NCBI GenBank assembly: GCA_016937575.1 | Contig: JAFHKN010000002.1 | Location: 1,550,001-1,614,000 of the forward strand | Source of the DNA: Roseomonas aeriglobus | Lineage (GTDB): Bacteria > Pseudomonadota > Alphaproteobacteria > Sphingomonadales > Sphingomonadaceae | Direction of reading: 5' to 3' | DNA: 64,000 bases | In this document: positions 1 to 12,323 of the stretch, in pieces | Layout: every line of letters begins with the position of its first letter | How positions within the stretch are numbered: position 1 is the first letter of the stretch | The notes under the pieces: model-generated | What the model saw: the letters and a program-made list of their open reading frames with translations, nothing else | Database searches by the model: none | What the model was told of the DNA's origin: nothing | Program-made: the position numbers and the translations under genes

Positions 1-675
1 CAGCGTCTCGATCGCGTCGAACTCCGGGTCGACCTCGCGGAACTTGCGGCGCACCCGCTTGATGTGGCTGTCGATCGTGCGGTCGTCCACGTAGATGTCG
101 TCCTGATAGGCAGCGTCCATCAGCTGGTTGCGCGTCTTCACGATGCCGGGCCGCTGCGCGAGCGTTTCCAGGATCAGGAATTCGGTGACCGTCAGTGTCA
201 CCGGATTTCCTGCCCAGGTTACGCGGTGGCGTGCCGGGTCCATGACCAGGCGGCCGCGCTCGATCGGCGCCTGTCCTTCCTGCGCCCCTGCTTCCACGCC
301 CATCGGCGCGCCTTCGGTACGGCGCAGGATCGCACGGATGCGAGCGATCAGGAGCCGCTGGCTGAACGGCTTGGCGATATAATCGTCCGCGCCCATCGCC
401 AGACCCAGCGCCTCGTCCAGTTCGTCGTCCTTGCTGGTGAGGAAGATGACGGGGACCATCGACTTCTCGCGCAGGCGGCGCAGCAGCTCGAGCCCATCCA
501 TCCGCGGCATCTTGACGTCGAGCACGGCCAGGTCGGGAGGGTTGTCGAGCAGCGCCTTCAGCGCCGTCTCGCCATCGGAATAGACGCGGGTCAGAAACCC
601 TTCCGTCTGCAGCGCGATCGAGACCGAAGTCAGGATGTTCCGGTCGTCGTCGACGAGCGCGATCGTTGCGGTCAT
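1..675 (-). CDS. chvI: Response regulator ChvI, OmpR family (3' end cut by window edge)
   Basis: Two-component response regulator that takes phosphate from the ChvG membrane sensor kinase and controls envelope and acid-stress genes in alphaproteobacteria. The translation has an N-terminal receiver domain (about 1-120) with the acidic pair D10/D11, phospho-acceptor D53 in [12 protein letters not shown]80 and K102. A winged-helix output domain follows from about 140 ([19 protein letters not shown], then the recognition region [16 protein letters not shown]). 225 codons are visible; about 10-15 C-terminal residues lie beyond base 1. It is transcribed away from pckA, an arrangement common in alphaproteobacteria where chvG and hprK usually follow. 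Start ATG at 675. The family call is firm; the name ChvI rests on the sequence flavour and the pckA neighbour. Confidence 0.9.
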   Translation of the reverse strand, partial: MTATIALVDDDRNILTSVSIALQTEGFLTRVYSDGETALKALLDNPPDLAVLDVKMPRMDGLELLRRLREKSMVPVIFLTSKDDELDEALGLAMGADDYIAKPFSQRLLIARIRAILRRTEGAPMGVEAGAQEGQAPIERGRLVMDPARHRVTWAGNPVTLTVTEFLILETLAQRPGIVKTRNQLMDAAYQDDIYVDDRTIDSHIKRVRRKFREVDPEFDAIETL

Positions 676-821
676 GTGACGGCGTTAGTCGAGAAAAGCA
701 CCGTCCTCAACAGTGACACCGGTAGCAGGTTTGACCCTCCCGAAACCCACCGATAAGCGCCGGGGACCAATGACAACATACGTATGCATCGGCGGTCAGC
801 CGGGCACGGAGGAGAATAGAG

Positions 822-2438
822 TTGAGCGATCGCGTTCCTGACGCCGGCCTCGAGTCGCAGGGCATCGAAACCCGCGCCGACATCCACTGGAATCTCGTCA
901 CCGCCCGTCTGGTCGACGCCGCGCTGCGCCGGAACGAGGGGAAGCTGAGCGCCGACGGCCCACTGGTGGTCGAAACCGGTCCGCACACCGGGCGCAGTGC
1001 GCAGGACAAGTTCATCGTCCGCGATGCCGAAACCGAAAACACCGTGTGGTGGGGTAAGACCAACAAGGGTATGCTCCCGGAACATTTCGCGGCGCTGAAG
1101 GAAGACTTCATGACCGCGCTGAAGCGCCGCGAAGACCTGTACGTGCAGGATCTGTACGGCGGCTCGCAGCCCGAGCATCGCGTCAAGGTGCGCGTCATCA
1201 ACGAACTCGCCTGGCACAATCTGTTCATCCGCACGATGCTGGTCCGCCCGGAGGAGCAGGAGCTGCGCGGCTTCGTGCCCGATTACACGATCATCGACCT
1301 GCCGAGCTTCCGCGCAAATCCGGCACGGCATGGCACGCGCAGCGAGACGGTGATCGCGGTCAACCTGACCGAGAAGCTGATCCTGATCGGCGGCACCCGC
1401 TATGCGGGCGAAATGAAGAAGAGCGTCTTCGGCCTGCTCAACTATCTGCTGCCGACGACCGGCGTCATGCCGATGCATTGTTCGGCCAATATGGGCGCCG
1501 ACGGTTCGACTGCGGTGTTTTTCGGCCTCAGCGGCACGGGCAAGACGACGCTGTCGGCCGATCCGAAGCGCACGCTGATCGGCGATGACGAGCATGGCTG
1601 GTCGGATACCGCCGTCTTCAACTTCGAAGGCGGCTGCTATGCCAAGATGATCCGCCTGTCGGAGGACGCCGAGCCCGAGATTTTCGCGACCACCAAGCGC
1701 TTCGGCACCGTGCTGGAAAACGTCGTGATGGACCCGGTTACGCGCCAGCTCGACCTCGACGATGCAAGCCTCGCCGAGAATTCGCGTGGCGCCTATCCGA
1801 TCGACTTCATTCCGAACTCGTCGGAAAAGAACATGGGCGGGGTGCCGAAGAACATCATCTTCCTGACTGCCGATGCGTACGGCGTGCTGCCCCCGATTGC
1901 GAAGCTAACGCCCGAACAGGCGATGTATCATTTCCTGTCCGGCTATACCGCGCGCGTCGCCGGCACCGAGATCGGCGTGACCGAGCCCGACGCGACCTTC
2001 TCGACCTGCTTTGGCGCGCCGTTCATGCCGCGCCATCCGAGCGTCTATGGCAATCTGCTGAAGGAGCGGATCGCCAAGGGCGGGGTCGATTGCTGGCTGG
2101 TCAACACCGGCTGGACCGGCGGCAAGTACGGCGTCGGCAGCCGCATGCCGATCAAGGTGACGCGCGCGCTGCTCGACGCGGCACTCGACGGCAGCCTGAA
2201 GGACGCCGAATTCCGCACGGACGAGAATTTCGGCTTCCAGGTGCCGGTCGCGGTGCCGGGAGTCGATTCACAGATCCTGAACCCGCCCGAAACCTGGCCC
2301 GATGCGGCCGACTATGACGCGACGGCGGCAAAGCTGGTCGGCCAGTTCACGGAGAACTTCGCGCAGTTCGCGGACCATGTCGACGAAGGCGTCCGCCAGG
2401 CCGCACCGAAGGTAACGCGACAGGCGGAGGCGGCTTAA
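822..2438 (+). CDS. pckA: Phosphoenolpyruvate carboxykinase (ATP)
   Basis: Cytosolic ATP-dependent PEP carboxykinase, converting oxaloacetate and ATP to phosphoenolpyruvate, CO2 and ADP; the entry step of gluconeogenesis. The 538-aa length is normal. The P-loop GLSGTGKTT lies at 235-243 and the kinase-2 metal site IGDDEHGW at about 253-260; the PEPCK signature region around [18 protein letters not shown] is present. The start is TTG at 822, chosen because a good Shine-Dalgarno (GGAGGAGA, from 808) sits upstream and no in-frame ATG precedes the conserved N-terminus. It is divergent from chvI with a ~145-bp shared promoter region, and its 3' end faces the DUF885 gene across a palindromic repeat. 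Confidence 0.97.
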   Translation: MSDRVPDAGLESQGIETRADIHWNLVTARLVDAALRRNEGKLSADGPLVVETGPHTGRSAQDKFIVRDAETENTVWWGKTNKGMLPEHFAALKEDFMTALKRREDLYVQDLYGGSQPEHRVKVRVINELAWHNLFIRTMLVRPEEQELRGFVPDYTIIDLPSFRANPARHGTRSETVIAVNLTEKLILIGGTRYAGEMKKSVFGLLNYLLPTTGVMPMHCSANMGADGSTAVFFGLSGTGKTTLSADPKRTLIGDDEHGWSDTAVFNFEGGCYAKMIRLSEDAEPEIFATTKRFGTVLENVVMDPVTRQLDLDDASLAENSRGAYPIDFIPNSSEKNMGGVPKNIIFLTADAYGVLPPIAKLTPEQAMYHFLSGYTARVAGTEIGVTEPDATFSTCFGAPFMPRHPSVYGNLLKERIAKGGVDCWLVNTGWTGGKYGVGSRMPIKVTRALLDAALDGSLKDAEFRTDENFGFQVPVAVPGVDSQILNPPETWPDAADYDATAAKLVGQFTENFAQFADHVDEGVRQAAPKVTRQAEAA

Positions 2439-2439
2439 A

Positions 2440-2552
2440 AAATCCTCCCCGGCAAGGGGAGGGGGACAGGCGAAGCCGGTGGAGGGGCTTACGGAGTACT
2501 CCCCAAGCCCTTCCGCCACCGCTTCGCGCCCCCCCCATTCTGGGGAGGATTT
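2440..2552. repeat. Palindromic intergenic repeat between convergent genes
   Basis: AAATCCTCCCC at 2440-2450 is matched by its exact reverse complement GGGGAGGATTT at 2542-2552. GC-rich inner inverted segments lie between them. It fills the gap between the ends of pckA and the DUF885 gene and could fold into one long hairpin ending both transcripts. It looks like a dispersed short palindromic element. Mobility is inferred. Confidence 0.7.
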
Positions 2553-2554
2553 CT

Positions 2555-4366
2555 TCACGCCCCGATCATCCGGTCCGTATCGCGCGCCACGAAGCTCAGC
2601 GGCCGTGACCCACCGCCCACCACCATGTCGTTGAACGCGCGGTAATCGAACCGCGCGCCCATTGCCGTCTTGGCGCGCTCGCGCTGGCGGTTGATCTCGC
2701 TGTGGCCGACCTTGTAGCCGCACGCCTGGCCGGGCCACACGCAATAGCGATCGATTTCGCTCGTCACGCCCTCGACGGTGTCACCGGTCGCTTCCGCGAA
2801 CCATTCACGCGCGTGATCGCGGGTCCAGCGTTTGTAGTGGATGCCGGTATCGACGACCATCCGCGCCGCGCGGAACGCCATCGAGTCGAGATAGCCGAGC
2901 CGCCCGGCCTTGGATTCGATGCTGTCGCCCTCATACACCCCCAGCTCACCCGCCAGCTGCTCGGCATAGAGCGCCCAGCCTTCGACATAGGCGCTGAACC
3001 CGTCGCCGATCAGCGTCCCGAGCAGCGGCTGCTTCTGGTTATATTCGCCCTGCCAGACATGGCCCGGCAGCGCTTCGTGATAGGTCAGCGTCGGCAGATT
3101 GTACTTGGTGTGCCGCGCCGGGTCGCGCAGGTTGATCCAGAACCGTCCCGGGATGCTGCCGTCGAGCGACCCCGGTCCGCCATAGGCGCCCGGCGCGCCG
3201 ATCTCCTCCGCCGGCGCGATCCGCCGCACCTCCACCGTGCCGCGCACGAGCGTGTGAAACGCGTTCGGCAGCCGCGGGCGAATGTCGGCGATGCGTCCTT
3301 CGATGAACTTCAGGATCTCCGCGCGGCCCGCGTCGCCGCTGGCAAAGGTGAACCGCGGGTCCTTGTTCAGCGTCCGCATGCGTGCGCCGACCGATCCCTG
3401 GGTCAGTCCCATCGATCGCAGGATCGTGTCCATCTGGCGGTGGTAGTCGGCGTGCTGGCGCAAGCCGTCGGCATGGACCTCGTCGGGCGTCATCCGCGTC
3501 GTCGTCGCCGCGCGCAGCGCCCAGGCGTAATAGGCCTCCCCCTGCGGCAGCTTCCACGCCCCGGCATCGCTCTTGGCCCGGGCGCGGTGCACATTCAGCT
3601 CGGCGATCTGGCGATCGAGCGCGGGCAGCACGCCGCTCGTGATGATCCGCTCCGCCCGGGCGGCCCAATCGCCGGGGATGCCGGCTGCCTTCCTGGCGAG
3701 CGCGGTGACCACGACCATCTGCGCCGGTGGCTCGTTGCGGGTCAGCGTCATCGCAGCGAGCGTCTTGTCGAGGATGAAATCCGGCGCGATCACACCGCGT
3801 CCGCGGTCGATCTTTAGTCGTGCGGTTTCGCCGTCCAGCTGCTTCGGCCACGACGCCAGGCGGGCGAGATAGGCGTCCGCGTCCGCCGCCGTCTTGATCG
3901 GATGGTCGCCCTCGAGGAACTTGGGCGTATCGAGGTAGCTGCCCATGTTTTGCGCGACCACATAGGGTCCGTTGCGCCACCCGGCGACCGACGGGTCCCC
4001 GTAGCCGAAGGCGAAGCCGTCTGCACTCGTGCGGTACGCCGCCAAGGCGACCTCCGCGGTGCGCGTCGTCGCCGCATCGCCGGCACCCGCGACGACCGCC
4101 TGCAGCCGCGGTATCGCGCCGCGTAGCCACGCCTCGACCCGCTTCGCCCCGGCGGGGCTCAGGTCCATCAGCTGCGAGCGAAGCCCGGCCCGCGCGCCGG
4201 TATCGATGCCCAGCGATGTGGCGCGGTCGGGAGCGAGGCGCAGCCATTCTTCCGCCAGCACATCGATTACCGACGCCGGCTGGGCGGGACGGGCCGCCGC
4301 GGGCATGGCCGCGATCAGCGTCGATCCGGCACCGGCGGCCAGGACATCGCGGCGGGAAAGCAACAT
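2555..4366 (-). CDS. DUF885 family protein, predicted exported metallopeptidase-like
   Basis: DUF885-family protein of 603 aa. The N-terminus has a twin-arginine-type signal (SRRDVLAAGAGSTLIAAMPAAA), so export by Tat to the periplasm is likely. The C-terminal half carries TYHEALPGHVWQ, an HExxxxH-like metal-site motif typical of this family; most members are treated as peptidases, but I cannot assign a substrate. The start at 4366 is chosen because it gives the signal peptide and overlaps the nfeD stop by one base (TGATG), which implies translational coupling; the frame is open further upstream without family similarity. It is last in a run with nfeD and the SPFH gene. Confidence 0.85.
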   Translation of the reverse strand: MLLSRRDVLAAGAGSTLIAAMPAAARPAQPASVIDVLAEEWLRLAPDRATSLGIDTGARAGLRSQLMDLSPAGAKRVEAWLRGAIPRLQAVVAGAGDAATTRTAEVALAAYRTSADGFAFGYGDPSVAGWRNGPYVVAQNMGSYLDTPKFLEGDHPIKTAADADAYLARLASWPKQLDGETARLKIDRGRGVIAPDFILDKTLAAMTLTRNEPPAQMVVVTALARKAAGIPGDWAARAERIITSGVLPALDRQIAELNVHRARAKSDAGAWKLPQGEAYYAWALRAATTTRMTPDEVHADGLRQHADYHRQMDTILRSMGLTQGSVGARMRTLNKDPRFTFASGDAGRAEILKFIEGRIADIRPRLPNAFHTLVRGTVEVRRIAPAEEIGAPGAYGGPGSLDGSIPGRFWINLRDPARHTKYNLPTLTYHEALPGHVWQGEYNQKQPLLGTLIGDGFSAYVEGWALYAEQLAGELGVYEGDSIESKAGRLGYLDSMAFRAARMVVDTGIHYKRWTRDHAREWFAEATGDTVEGVTSEIDRYCVWPGQACGYKVGHSEINRQRERAKTAMGARFDYRAFNDMVVGGGSRPLSFVARDTDRMIGA

Positions 4367-4818
4367 CACTTCGTCTCCAAGGGGGAAATGGCTTCGACGA
4401 CCAGCGCGGTGTCGCGCACGCCGGTCACGCGGACGCGCGCGCCGACCGGCGCATCGGCACCGATCGCGATCCACTCGCTGTCTCCGACGCGCACGCGTCC
4501 CCGCCCACCGTCGATTGCCTGGGTCACGGTGACGACGTCACCCAGAAGTCGCACAACGCGGTCGTTGAGCAGCGGATCGGCGCTCTCCGGCCGGGTGTCG
4601 GCATACCAGCGGCGCCCGGCCAGCACGGCGATCACCGACCAGGCGGTGAAGCCCAAAAGCTGGCCCCAGAGCGGCAGCTCGGGAAACAGCAGCAGGAAGA
4701 GGCCGACGACCGCTGCCGCCGCCGCCAGAAACACGAGGAACACGCCCGGCACGATCAATTCCGCACCACCGAGCAGCAGCGCGGCGATCAGCCAGAACAG
4801 GCCGGGCGTCATGGTCAC
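4366..4818 (-). CDS. NfeD-like membrane protein
   Basis: A 150-aa NfeD-family protein. Residues about 5-70 form two to three hydrophobic membrane segments ([19 protein letters not shown] and following), and residues about 85-145 form the soluble OB-fold typical of the C-terminus ([27 protein letters not shown]). NfeD proteins are nearly always paired with an SPFH/stomatin partner, which here is the gene directly upstream, overlapping by four bases (ATGA). The pair is thought to organise membrane microdomains and influence membrane protein quality control. A start at 4812 is also possible. Confidence 0.9.
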   Translation of the reverse strand: MTMTPGLFWLIAALLLGGAELIVPGVFLVFLAAAAAVVGLFLLLFPELPLWGQLLGFTAWSVIAVLAGRRWYADTRPESADPLLNDRVVRLLGDVVTVTQAIDGGRGRVRVGDSEWIAIGADAPVGARVRVTGVRDTALVVEAISPLETK

Positions 4819-5792
4819 GCGTCGGGCGCCTGCACGCGCGGAACGGACGGCGTAGGCTCACGCTTCGGCGGCGTCGGCGCCGCGCCACCCAGCGCTTCCT
4901 TGGCGAGCTCGCCAATCCCACCGAGCGTTCCGATCAATTGCGTCGCTTCGACCGGGAACAGGATCGTCTTCGCGTTCGGACTGGTTGCGAACTTGCCCAC
5001 CGCCTCGACATATTTCTGCGCGATGAAATAGTTAAGCGACTGGGTGCCGCCCTTTTCGATCGCATCGGACACGACCTGGGTCGCCTTCGCTTCGGCCTCG
5101 GCGGCCCGTTCGCGCGCCTCCGCGTCGCGATATGCCGACTCGCGGCGCCCCTCGGCCTCCAGGATGCGCGCCTGCTTCTGCCCTTCGGCACGCAGGATTT
5201 CCGACGCGCGGCTGCCTTCCGCCTCCAGGATGTTCGCGCGCTTTTCGCGCTCGGCCTTCATCTGGCGACCCATTGCGGCGACGATGTCGGCGGGCGGGCG
5301 GATGTCCTTGATCTCGACGCGGGTGATTTTCACACCCCATGGCACCGTCGCATGATCGACCACCGACAGCAGGCGCGCGTTGATCTCGTCGCGCTTCGAC
5401 AGTGTCTCGTCCAGGTCCATGCTGCCCATCACGGTCCGCAGGTTGGTCGTCGTCAGCTGGAGCAGCGCGACATAGAGGTCGCTGACCTCATAGGCCGCCT
5501 TGGGCGCATCGAGCACCTGGAAGAAGACGACGCCGTCGGTGGAGACGATCGCATTGTCCTTGGTGATGATTTCCTGACCCGGAATATCGATCACCTGCTC
5601 CATCATATTCACGCGGCGGCCGACGCGGTAGAAGAAGGCGGGGTAGAAATTGAACCCCGGTGACGCGGTGGTCGTGTACCGGCCGAAATGTTCGATCGTA
5701 TATTGATAGCCTTGCCGCACGATCTTGATCGACGCGAACAGGTAGAAGACGACGATCAGCAGCGCGACCAGGGCGGCGACGGTCAGTTCCAT
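4815..5792 (-). CDS. SPFH/Band 7 (stomatin-like) protein
   Basis: Stomatin/prohibitin-like membrane scaffold of 325 aa. One N-terminal transmembrane helix ([18 protein letters not shown]) anchors it. The Band 7 domain covers about 30-190, including [32 protein letters not shown] long charged helix follows ([40 protein letters not shown]) that forms the oligomerising coiled coil. The start at 5792 is chosen because it begins right at the anchor; upstream codons in frame have no family similarity. It forms a translationally coupled pair with the NfeD-like gene. Confidence 0.93.
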   Translation of the reverse strand: MELTVAALVALLIVVFYLFASIKIVRQGYQYTIEHFGRYTTTASPGFNFYPAFFYRVGRRVNMMEQVIDIPGQEIITKDNAIVSTDGVVFFQVLDAPKAAYEVSDLYVALLQLTTTNLRTVMGSMDLDETLSKRDEINARLLSVVDHATVPWGVKITRVEIKDIRPPADIVAAMGRQMKAEREKRANILEAEGSRASEILRAEGQKQARILEAEGRRESAYRDAEARERAAEAEAKATQVVSDAIEKGGTQSLNYFIAQKYVEAVGKFATSPNAKTILFPVEATQLIGTLGGIGELAKEALGGAAPTPPKREPTPSVPRVQAPDA

Positions 5793-5844
5793 GTCGGCGA
5801 TTCCCACTCCCGTTAAGCGCAAAGGGGTAGCATAAGCGCCGGCG

Positions 5845-6657
5845 ATGACCACTCCCCGTCGCCTCGCGCCCCGATCGCTCCTGTTCCTGCCGGCCTCCAA
5901 CCCGCGCGCGGTCGCCAAGGCGCGGACCCTGGCGGCGGACGCGGTGCTGCTCGACCTGGAGGATGCCGTCGCGGATGACGTCAAGGCAGCAGCACGCGCC
6001 GCGGCGGTGGCCGCGGTGAAGGAGGGCTTCGGCCCCCGCCTCGCCGCGATCCGGGTAAACGCGGTCGGTCATGGCGAACATGACGCGGACGTCGCCGCCG
6101 TGGCCGCTTCGACCGCGGACCTAATCGTCTTGCCGAAGGTCGAGCGCCCCGAAGATGCTGGAGCGGTCGCCGGTGCCAGTGGCAAGCCGCTGCTCGCGAT
6201 GATCGAAACACCGCTCGGCGTGCTGGCCGCAGCGGAGATCGCCGCGCAGCCAGGCGTCGTCGGCCTGATCGTCGGCACCAATGATCTGCGCGCGACGCTC
6301 CGCCTGCCGCCCTCGGCCCCGCGTGAAAGCCTGTCCCACGCCCTCCAGACGATCATCCTCGCCGCCCGCGCGAACGGCGGCTGGGCCTTCGACGGCGTCT
6401 ACAACCGCCTCGACGATGCGGAAGGATTTGGTGAAGAGGCGAGGGCGGGGCGCAACCTCGGCTTCGACGGCAAGACGCTGATCCACCCGTCTCAAGTCGA
6501 CCCGTGCAACATCGCCTTCGGCCCGACGCCGGAGGAAATCGAGGAAGCCCGCGCTCTGATCGCCGCCTTCACCGGCGGCGCCGAACGCTTCCGCGACCGG
6601 ATGATCGAAGGGATGCACGTCGATCAGGCGCGGGCAGTTCTTGCTCGGGGGGAGTGA
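5845..6657 (+). CDS. HpcH/HpaI aldolase/citrate lyase family protein (CitE-like)
   Basis: 270-aa TIM-barrel enzyme of the CitE-like branch. It shows the family motifs [12 protein letters not shown] near the N-terminus, the acidic metal/CoA region [20 protein letters not shown], the catalytic-region glutamate in [11 protein letters not shown] and [11 protein letters not shown]. Such stand-alone proteins cleave or hydrolyse acyl-CoA esters (for example malyl-CoA or citramalyl-CoA types); the substrate cannot be told from sequence. It is monocistronic and divergent from the SPFH gene, with only 52 bp between the two starts. Confidence 0.85.
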   Translation: MTTPRRLAPRSLLFLPASNPRAVAKARTLAADAVLLDLEDAVADDVKAAARAAAVAAVKEGFGPRLAAIRVNAVGHGEHDADVAAVAASTADLIVLPKVERPEDAGAVAGASGKPLLAMIETPLGVLAAAEIAAQPGVVGLIVGTNDLRATLRLPPSAPRESLSHALQTIILAARANGGWAFDGVYNRLDDAEGFGEEARAGRNLGFDGKTLIHPSQVDPCNIAFGPTPEEIEEARALIAAFTGGAERFRDRMIEGMHVDQARAVLARGE

Positions 6658-6663
6658 AGCAGA

Positions 6664-8455
<1,792 letters not shown>

Positions 8456-8480
8456 GGGCGTCTTCCGCCAACCAATCTCG

Positions 8481-8578
8481 CCGTCACCCCCGCGCAGGCG
8501 GGGGTAAATTCTGGCTGGCGTCGCGAAAAGAGCCGCTCGACCAGCCAAAATCGATTCCCGCCTCCACGGGAATGACGG
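8481..8578. repeat. Inverted intergenic repeat, family A, copy 1
   Basis: Arms CGTCACCCCCGCGCAGGCGG (8482-8501) and a partial reverse complement ending in GGGAATGACG (about 8555-8577) flank an AAATTCTGGCTGG segment with a CCAGCC counterpart. The same layout recurs at 29367-29464, with exact shared blocks (CGCGCAGGCGGGG and AATTCTGGCTGG). It lies in the 289-bp guaB-rsmB gap; the rest of that gap shows no gene. Confidence 0.7.
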
Positions 8579-8744
8579 CTGATAGCGTCGGTTCTGCCAA
8601 CAAACCGCTGGCAAAGTTGGAAGCGATTTGCTCCACGCGAGTGATGCCTTCTGACCTCACTGTTATTAGTTTCAAAATGAAACCTATATTCCGGCACGAA
8701 ACCGCCTCTTGGCGTGAACTTCGTGAACTTCGGGTCCGTGTCGC

Positions 8745-9923
8745 ATGACCCCCGCCGCCCGCACCCAGGCCGCGATCGAACTGCTCGATGCGATCGTCAC
8801 CGCCGCCCGTGACGGTGGCCCGGCGGCCGACACGCTGATCGCCCGCTACTTTGCGCAGCGCCGCTATGCCGGCTCGAAGGACCGCCGCGCTGTCCGAACA
8901 CTCGTCTACGATGCGATCCGCAGCCTCGGCGAGCGCCCGGCCAGCGGCCGCGCGGCGATGCTCGCACTGGCGAAAGACCGGCCTGAGCTGGCCGAGACGT
9001 TCGACGGCAGCGCGCACGGCCCGGCCCCGATTGATGCGAAGGAGCAGGCCGCGCTTTCCGGTGTCGCGCCCGCGTGGCTGGTGGATGGGTTGCAGCGCTC
9101 CGGCCTCGACCGTACGCAGCTGACTGCGCTGCTCGACCGAGCGCCGCTCGATATCCGCGTCAACACGCTGATGGGCAGCCGGGACGACGCGCTCGCTCTG
9201 TTCGACGGCGCCGCGCCGATCGATCGCACGGCCGCCGGGCTTCGTCTTCCCGCCGACACTGCGGTCGAACGCTCGCCGGCGTTCGAGGGCGGCCTGATCG
9301 AAGTGCAGGACGCGGGCAGTCAGATCGTCACCACCGTCGCCCAGGCCATGCCCGGCATGACCGTGGTCGATCTGTGCGCAGGGGCCGGCGGCAAGACGCT
9401 GGCGCTCGCCGCGCTGATGGCGAACGACGGCCGCATCGTCGCGACCGACACGGATCGCGCCCGGCTTCAGCGCCTCCAACCCCGCGCCGATCGCGCCGGC
9501 GTGACGATCGTCGAGACGCGACTGCTCGATCCGGGCGAGGAAGCCGATGCATTGGCCAACCTTACGGGGGCGGCCGACGTCGTGCTGATCGACGCGCCCT
9601 GTTCGGGGACCGGCACCTGGCGCCGAAATCCGGAGGCACGGTGGCGGCTGACCGCGCCGCGGCTCGAGCGTCTGGTCGCGACCCAGGCGCGGTTGCTCGA
9701 CCTCGGCGCGACGCTGGTGAAGCCGGGTGGATCGATCACATACATCGTCTGTTCACTGCTGGACGCCGAAGGTCGTGCGCAGGTCGACGCCTTCCTGGCC
9801 CGGCATCCGGGCTGGGCGGCGGAGGGGCCGGCGGCGGGCACGGCGCACGGTGCAGGCGCTCGATTGGCGCCGGCAACCGACGGGACCGACGGCTTTTTTG
9901 TCGCACGCCTGCGGGCTGCGTGA
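8745..9923 (+). CDS. rsmB: 16S rRNA (cytosine-C5) methyltransferase, RsmB/NOP2 family
   Basis: SAM-dependent rRNA m5C methyltransferase of 392 aa. An NusB-like N-terminal helical part (about 1-130) precedes the Rossmann domain. Motif I is VVDLCAGAGGKTLALAAL (about 207-224), motif IV is DAPCSGTG with C286, and motif VI is YIVCS with C336; these two cysteines are the release and nucleophile residues of the family. It acts on the small ribosomal subunit RNA, position 967 in E. coli. The exact target here is inferred from the subfamily. The TPR gene starts 35 bp downstream. Confidence 0.92.
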   Translation: MTPAARTQAAIELLDAIVTAARDGGPAADTLIARYFAQRRYAGSKDRRAVRTLVYDAIRSLGERPASGRAAMLALAKDRPELAETFDGSAHGPAPIDAKEQAALSGVAPAWLVDGLQRSGLDRTQLTALLDRAPLDIRVNTLMGSRDDALALFDGAAPIDRTAAGLRLPADTAVERSPAFEGGLIEVQDAGSQIVTTVAQAMPGMTVVDLCAGAGGKTLALAALMANDGRIVATDTDRARLQRLQPRADRAGVTIVETRLLDPGEEADALANLTGAADVVLIDAPCSGTGTWRRNPEARWRLTAPRLERLVATQARLLDLGATLVKPGGSITYIVCSLLDAEGRAQVDAFLARHPGWAAEGPAAGTAHGAGARLAPATDGTDGFFVARLRAA

Positions 9924-9958
9924 TAACTTTGCCCGTGATGATCGGGTGGGAGACTGTG

Positions 9959-10480
9959 ATGCGTTATCTTTCGGTCGCGGCGGCAGTGGGCCTGACGCTC
10001 GTCTCGCTCTCGACGTCGCTCCACGGCCAGCGCCGCGACGACCAGATCGATCCGCGTTCGGTCGCGTTGCTCGAAAAGGGCCGCGCTCTGAAGGCCGCGG
10101 GCAATCTGTCGGGTGCGACGGACATGGTCGAAACCGCACTGGTCGTCGATCCGCGCAACCGCCCGGGCTTCCTGCTGCTTGCCGAAATCGCGCGCGCGCA
10201 GAATCTGCCGGGCAAGGCGATCCGCCTGTACCGCGAGGCTTTGCTGCTCGAACCCAACGACGTCGCAGCGCTCAAGGGGCAGGGCGAAGCGATGGTCCAG
10301 AAGGGTGCAGTCGAGAAGGCGAAGGAAAATCTCGCCAAGATCCAGAAGCTGTGCGCCGCCAAGCCCTGCGCCGAGGGCGCGCAGCTTTCGGCGGTGATCG
10401 CGAAGGGTCCGCCGGTGGTCTCGGCCACCGCGCAGGTGGCGAAGCAGGACGCGACGAAGGTGCCCGAGGCTCAGAATTAA
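9959..10480 (+). CDS. Tetratricopeptide-repeat protein, exported
   Basis: 173-aa protein with an N-terminal signal peptide ([23 protein letters not shown]) and about three TPR-like helical pairs ([85 protein letters not shown]). A scaffold in the periplasm is the safest reading; no partner is evident. I chose ATG 9959 because the signal peptide starts there and GTGGGAG precedes it; ATG 9938 would add seven residues. Its stop overlaps the convergent rsmA stop by 4 bp. Confidence 0.8.
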   Translation: MRYLSVAAAVGLTLVSLSTSLHGQRRDDQIDPRSVALLEKGRALKAAGNLSGATDMVETALVVDPRNRPGFLLLAEIARAQNLPGKAIRLYREALLLEPNDVAALKGQGEAMVQKGAVEKAKENLAKIQKLCAAKPCAEGAQLSAVIAKGPPVVSATAQVAKQDATKVPEAQN

Positions 10481-11298
10481 CCGAGCAGGCGGGCGACCGC
10501 GACGAACTCGGCCACGCTGACCGTTTCCGCCCGCCGCGCCGGGTCGATCCCGACCACTTCCAGCGCGTCGAGGGCACCCGGCACCGCTTTCAGGCTCTGC
10601 CGCAGCATCTTGCGCCGTTGACCGAACGCCGCCGCTGTCAGGCGCTCCAGCGTCGCGATCCGCACGCCCTCCGGCGCCTCGGTCGGAACGATGTGAACGA
10701 CCGCCGACATGACCTTCGGCGGCGGAGTAAAGGCGGAGCGATGAACCGGCATCGCGATCCGCGCGGTCGAGCGCCATTGGCTGAGCACTGCCAGCCGGCC
10801 GTAATGGTCGCTACCGACCGGGGCGACCACGCGCTCGGCGACCTCCTTCTGGAACATCAGCGTCAGGCTTGCCCACCACGGTGCCCATTCCGCCGAGAGC
10901 CAGCCGACAAGCAGGGGCGTGCCGATATTGTAGGGCAGGTTCGCGACGATATGCGGTCGGCCGGTGAACAGGCTGCGATGGTCGATCGTCATCGCGTCGC
11001 CTTCGACGACGGTCAGCTTGCCCGGATAGGCCGCCTCCAGCTCGGCAAGCGCGGGAATGCAGCGCCGATCCCGTTCGATCGCGGTCACGCGCGCGCCTGC
11101 TGCCAGTAAGGCGCGGGTCAGGCCGCCGGGACCGGGGCCGATCTCCAGGACCTCGGCATCGGTCAGGTCACCCGGGATCGCTGCGATACGGGCCAGCAAT
11201 TGCCCGTCGAACAGGAAATTCTGCCCGAGCGCCTTCGATGCGGCCAGGCCGTGGCGCGCAACGACGTCACGCAACGGGGGTAGGGTTGGCGGCGTCAT
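10477..11298 (-). CDS. rsmA: 16S rRNA (A1518/A1519-N6) dimethyltransferase
   Basis: KsgA/RsmA dimethylates two adjacent adenines in helix 45 of 16S rRNA late in 30S assembly. Motifs: [15 protein letters not shown] near the N-terminus, SAM-binding [13 protein letters not shown], and [11 protein letters not shown] (the NLPY base-flipping motif). 273 aa is the usual length. The start at 11298 gives the conserved short N-terminus; the frame stays open upstream into pdxA without similarity. It follows surA and pdxA in the classic surA-pdxA-rsmA order. Confidence 0.96.
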   Translation of the reverse strand: MTPPTLPPLRDVVARHGLAASKALGQNFLFDGQLLARIAAIPGDLTDAEVLEIGPGPGGLTRALLAAGARVTAIERDRRCIPALAELEAAYPGKLTVVEGDAMTIDHRSLFTGRPHIVANLPYNIGTPLLVGWLSAEWAPWWASLTLMFQKEVAERVVAPVGSDHYGRLAVLSQWRSTARIAMPVHRSAFTPPPKVMSAVVHIVPTEAPEGVRIATLERLTAAAFGQRRKMLRQSLKAVPGALDALEVVGIDPARRAETVSVAEFVAVARLLG

Positions 11299-11311
11299 GC
11301 GTCGGATCGCC

Positions 11312-12322
11312 TCAGGCGACAGCGCGGCGCGCGGCAGCGTCGCCGGCAAGGCGGATTGCCGCGATCGTCGCGCCTGCTTCCGCCATCCCCTTGCCCGCGA
11401 TGCCAAACGCCGTGCCGTGATCGGGAGAAGTCCGGACGATCGGCAGGCCGAGCGTCATGTTGACACCCTCGTCGAAGTGCAATGCCTTCAGCGGGATCAG
11501 CGCCTGATCATGATAGAGGCACATCGCAGCGTCATATTGCGCTCGGGCGCGCGCGTGAAACATGCTGTCCGCCGCCATGGGGCCGACCGCGTCGATCCCT
11601 TCCTCGATCAGCTGCGCGATCGCCGGCTCCAGGACGTCGATCTCCTCTCGCCCGATCGCGCCCGACTCGCCCGCGTGAGGATTGAGGCCGGCAAAGGCCA
11701 GTCGCGGGCGCTCGATACCGAAATTGCGGTGAAGCCCCCGCGCGGTTGCCCGGGCCTTCGCCAGGATAAGTTCGACGGTCACCAGCCGTGGCACCTCGGC
11801 CAGCGCGACATGGGTCGTGATCGGCACGACCCGCAACGTCGGGCCGGCAAGCATCATCACCGCATTTTCGCGCGCGATGCCGCAACGTTCGGCGACGAAC
11901 TCGGTCTGGCCGGGATGGGTGAAGCCGATACGGTAAAGCTCTGCCTTCGAAACCGGCCCCGTCACCAGTGCGCAGGCCGCACCCGAGCGGGTCACGCCAA
12001 CCGCAAGCTCCAGCGATTCGATGGCGCAGCGGGCCCCATCGACGTCAGGCTGCCCCGGCACGATCGCACCGGCGTCCGATACGGATAGAACCGGCAACGC
12101 GTCGCCGAACACCGGGACGGCTTCGGCAGGGGCAGCGATCCGGGCGATCGGCCCCTTCCACACGGCCGAGATCGCCCGCACGTCACCGATCGCGAAGAAG
12201 GGAGGTAGGGCGTGCACACCCCGCGCGTCCCACGCCTTTGCGATCGTCTCCGGCCCTATGCCGGCCGGGTCGCCCATCGACACGGCAATCGGCGCCATGT
12301 CGGGGCGGGCGACCCCCGTCAC
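11312..12322 (-). CDS. pdxA: 4-hydroxythreonine-4-phosphate dehydrogenase
   Basis: NAD-dependent enzyme of pyridoxal phosphate synthesis that oxidises 4-phosphohydroxy-L-threonine; cytosolic dimer with a metal at the interface. The 336-aa protein shows [56 protein letters not shown], and [12 protein letters not shown] with [12 protein letters not shown], covering the metal-binding histidines and the phosphate site. It lies head-to-tail between surA (start one base after surA's stop) and rsmA. Confidence 0.96.
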   Translation of the reverse strand: MTGVARPDMAPIAVSMGDPAGIGPETIAKAWDARGVHALPPFFAIGDVRAISAVWKGPIARIAAPAEAVPVFGDALPVLSVSDAGAIVPGQPDVDGARCAIESLELAVGVTRSGAACALVTGPVSKAELYRIGFTHPGQTEFVAERCGIARENAVMMLAGPTLRVVPITTHVALAEVPRLVTVELILAKARATARGLHRNFGIERPRLAFAGLNPHAGESGAIGREEIDVLEPAIAQLIEEGIDAVGPMAADSMFHARARAQYDAAMCLYHDQALIPLKALHFDEGVNMTLGLPIVRTSPDHGTAFGIAGKGMAEAGATIAAIRLAGDAAARRAVA

Positions 12323-12323
12323 C

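Noticed and set aside
64..756. Plus-strand open frame of 230 codons at the window start
   Set aside because: It lies over the ChvI gene, which has full receiver and winged-helix motifs on the other strand; the plus-strand translation is Arg/His-rich shadow composition.
4367..4474. 36-codon upstream extension of the DUF885 ORF
   Set aside because: It is the antisense of nfeD; the Tat signal begins at 4366.
8713..8735. Possible second SOS box near GTGAACTTCGTGAACTTCG
   Set aside because: The two GAAC blocks are separated by five bases, not seven.
9074..9958. Upstream extension of the TPR ORF
   Set aside because: It runs inside rsmB in another frame. The signal peptide starts at 9959.
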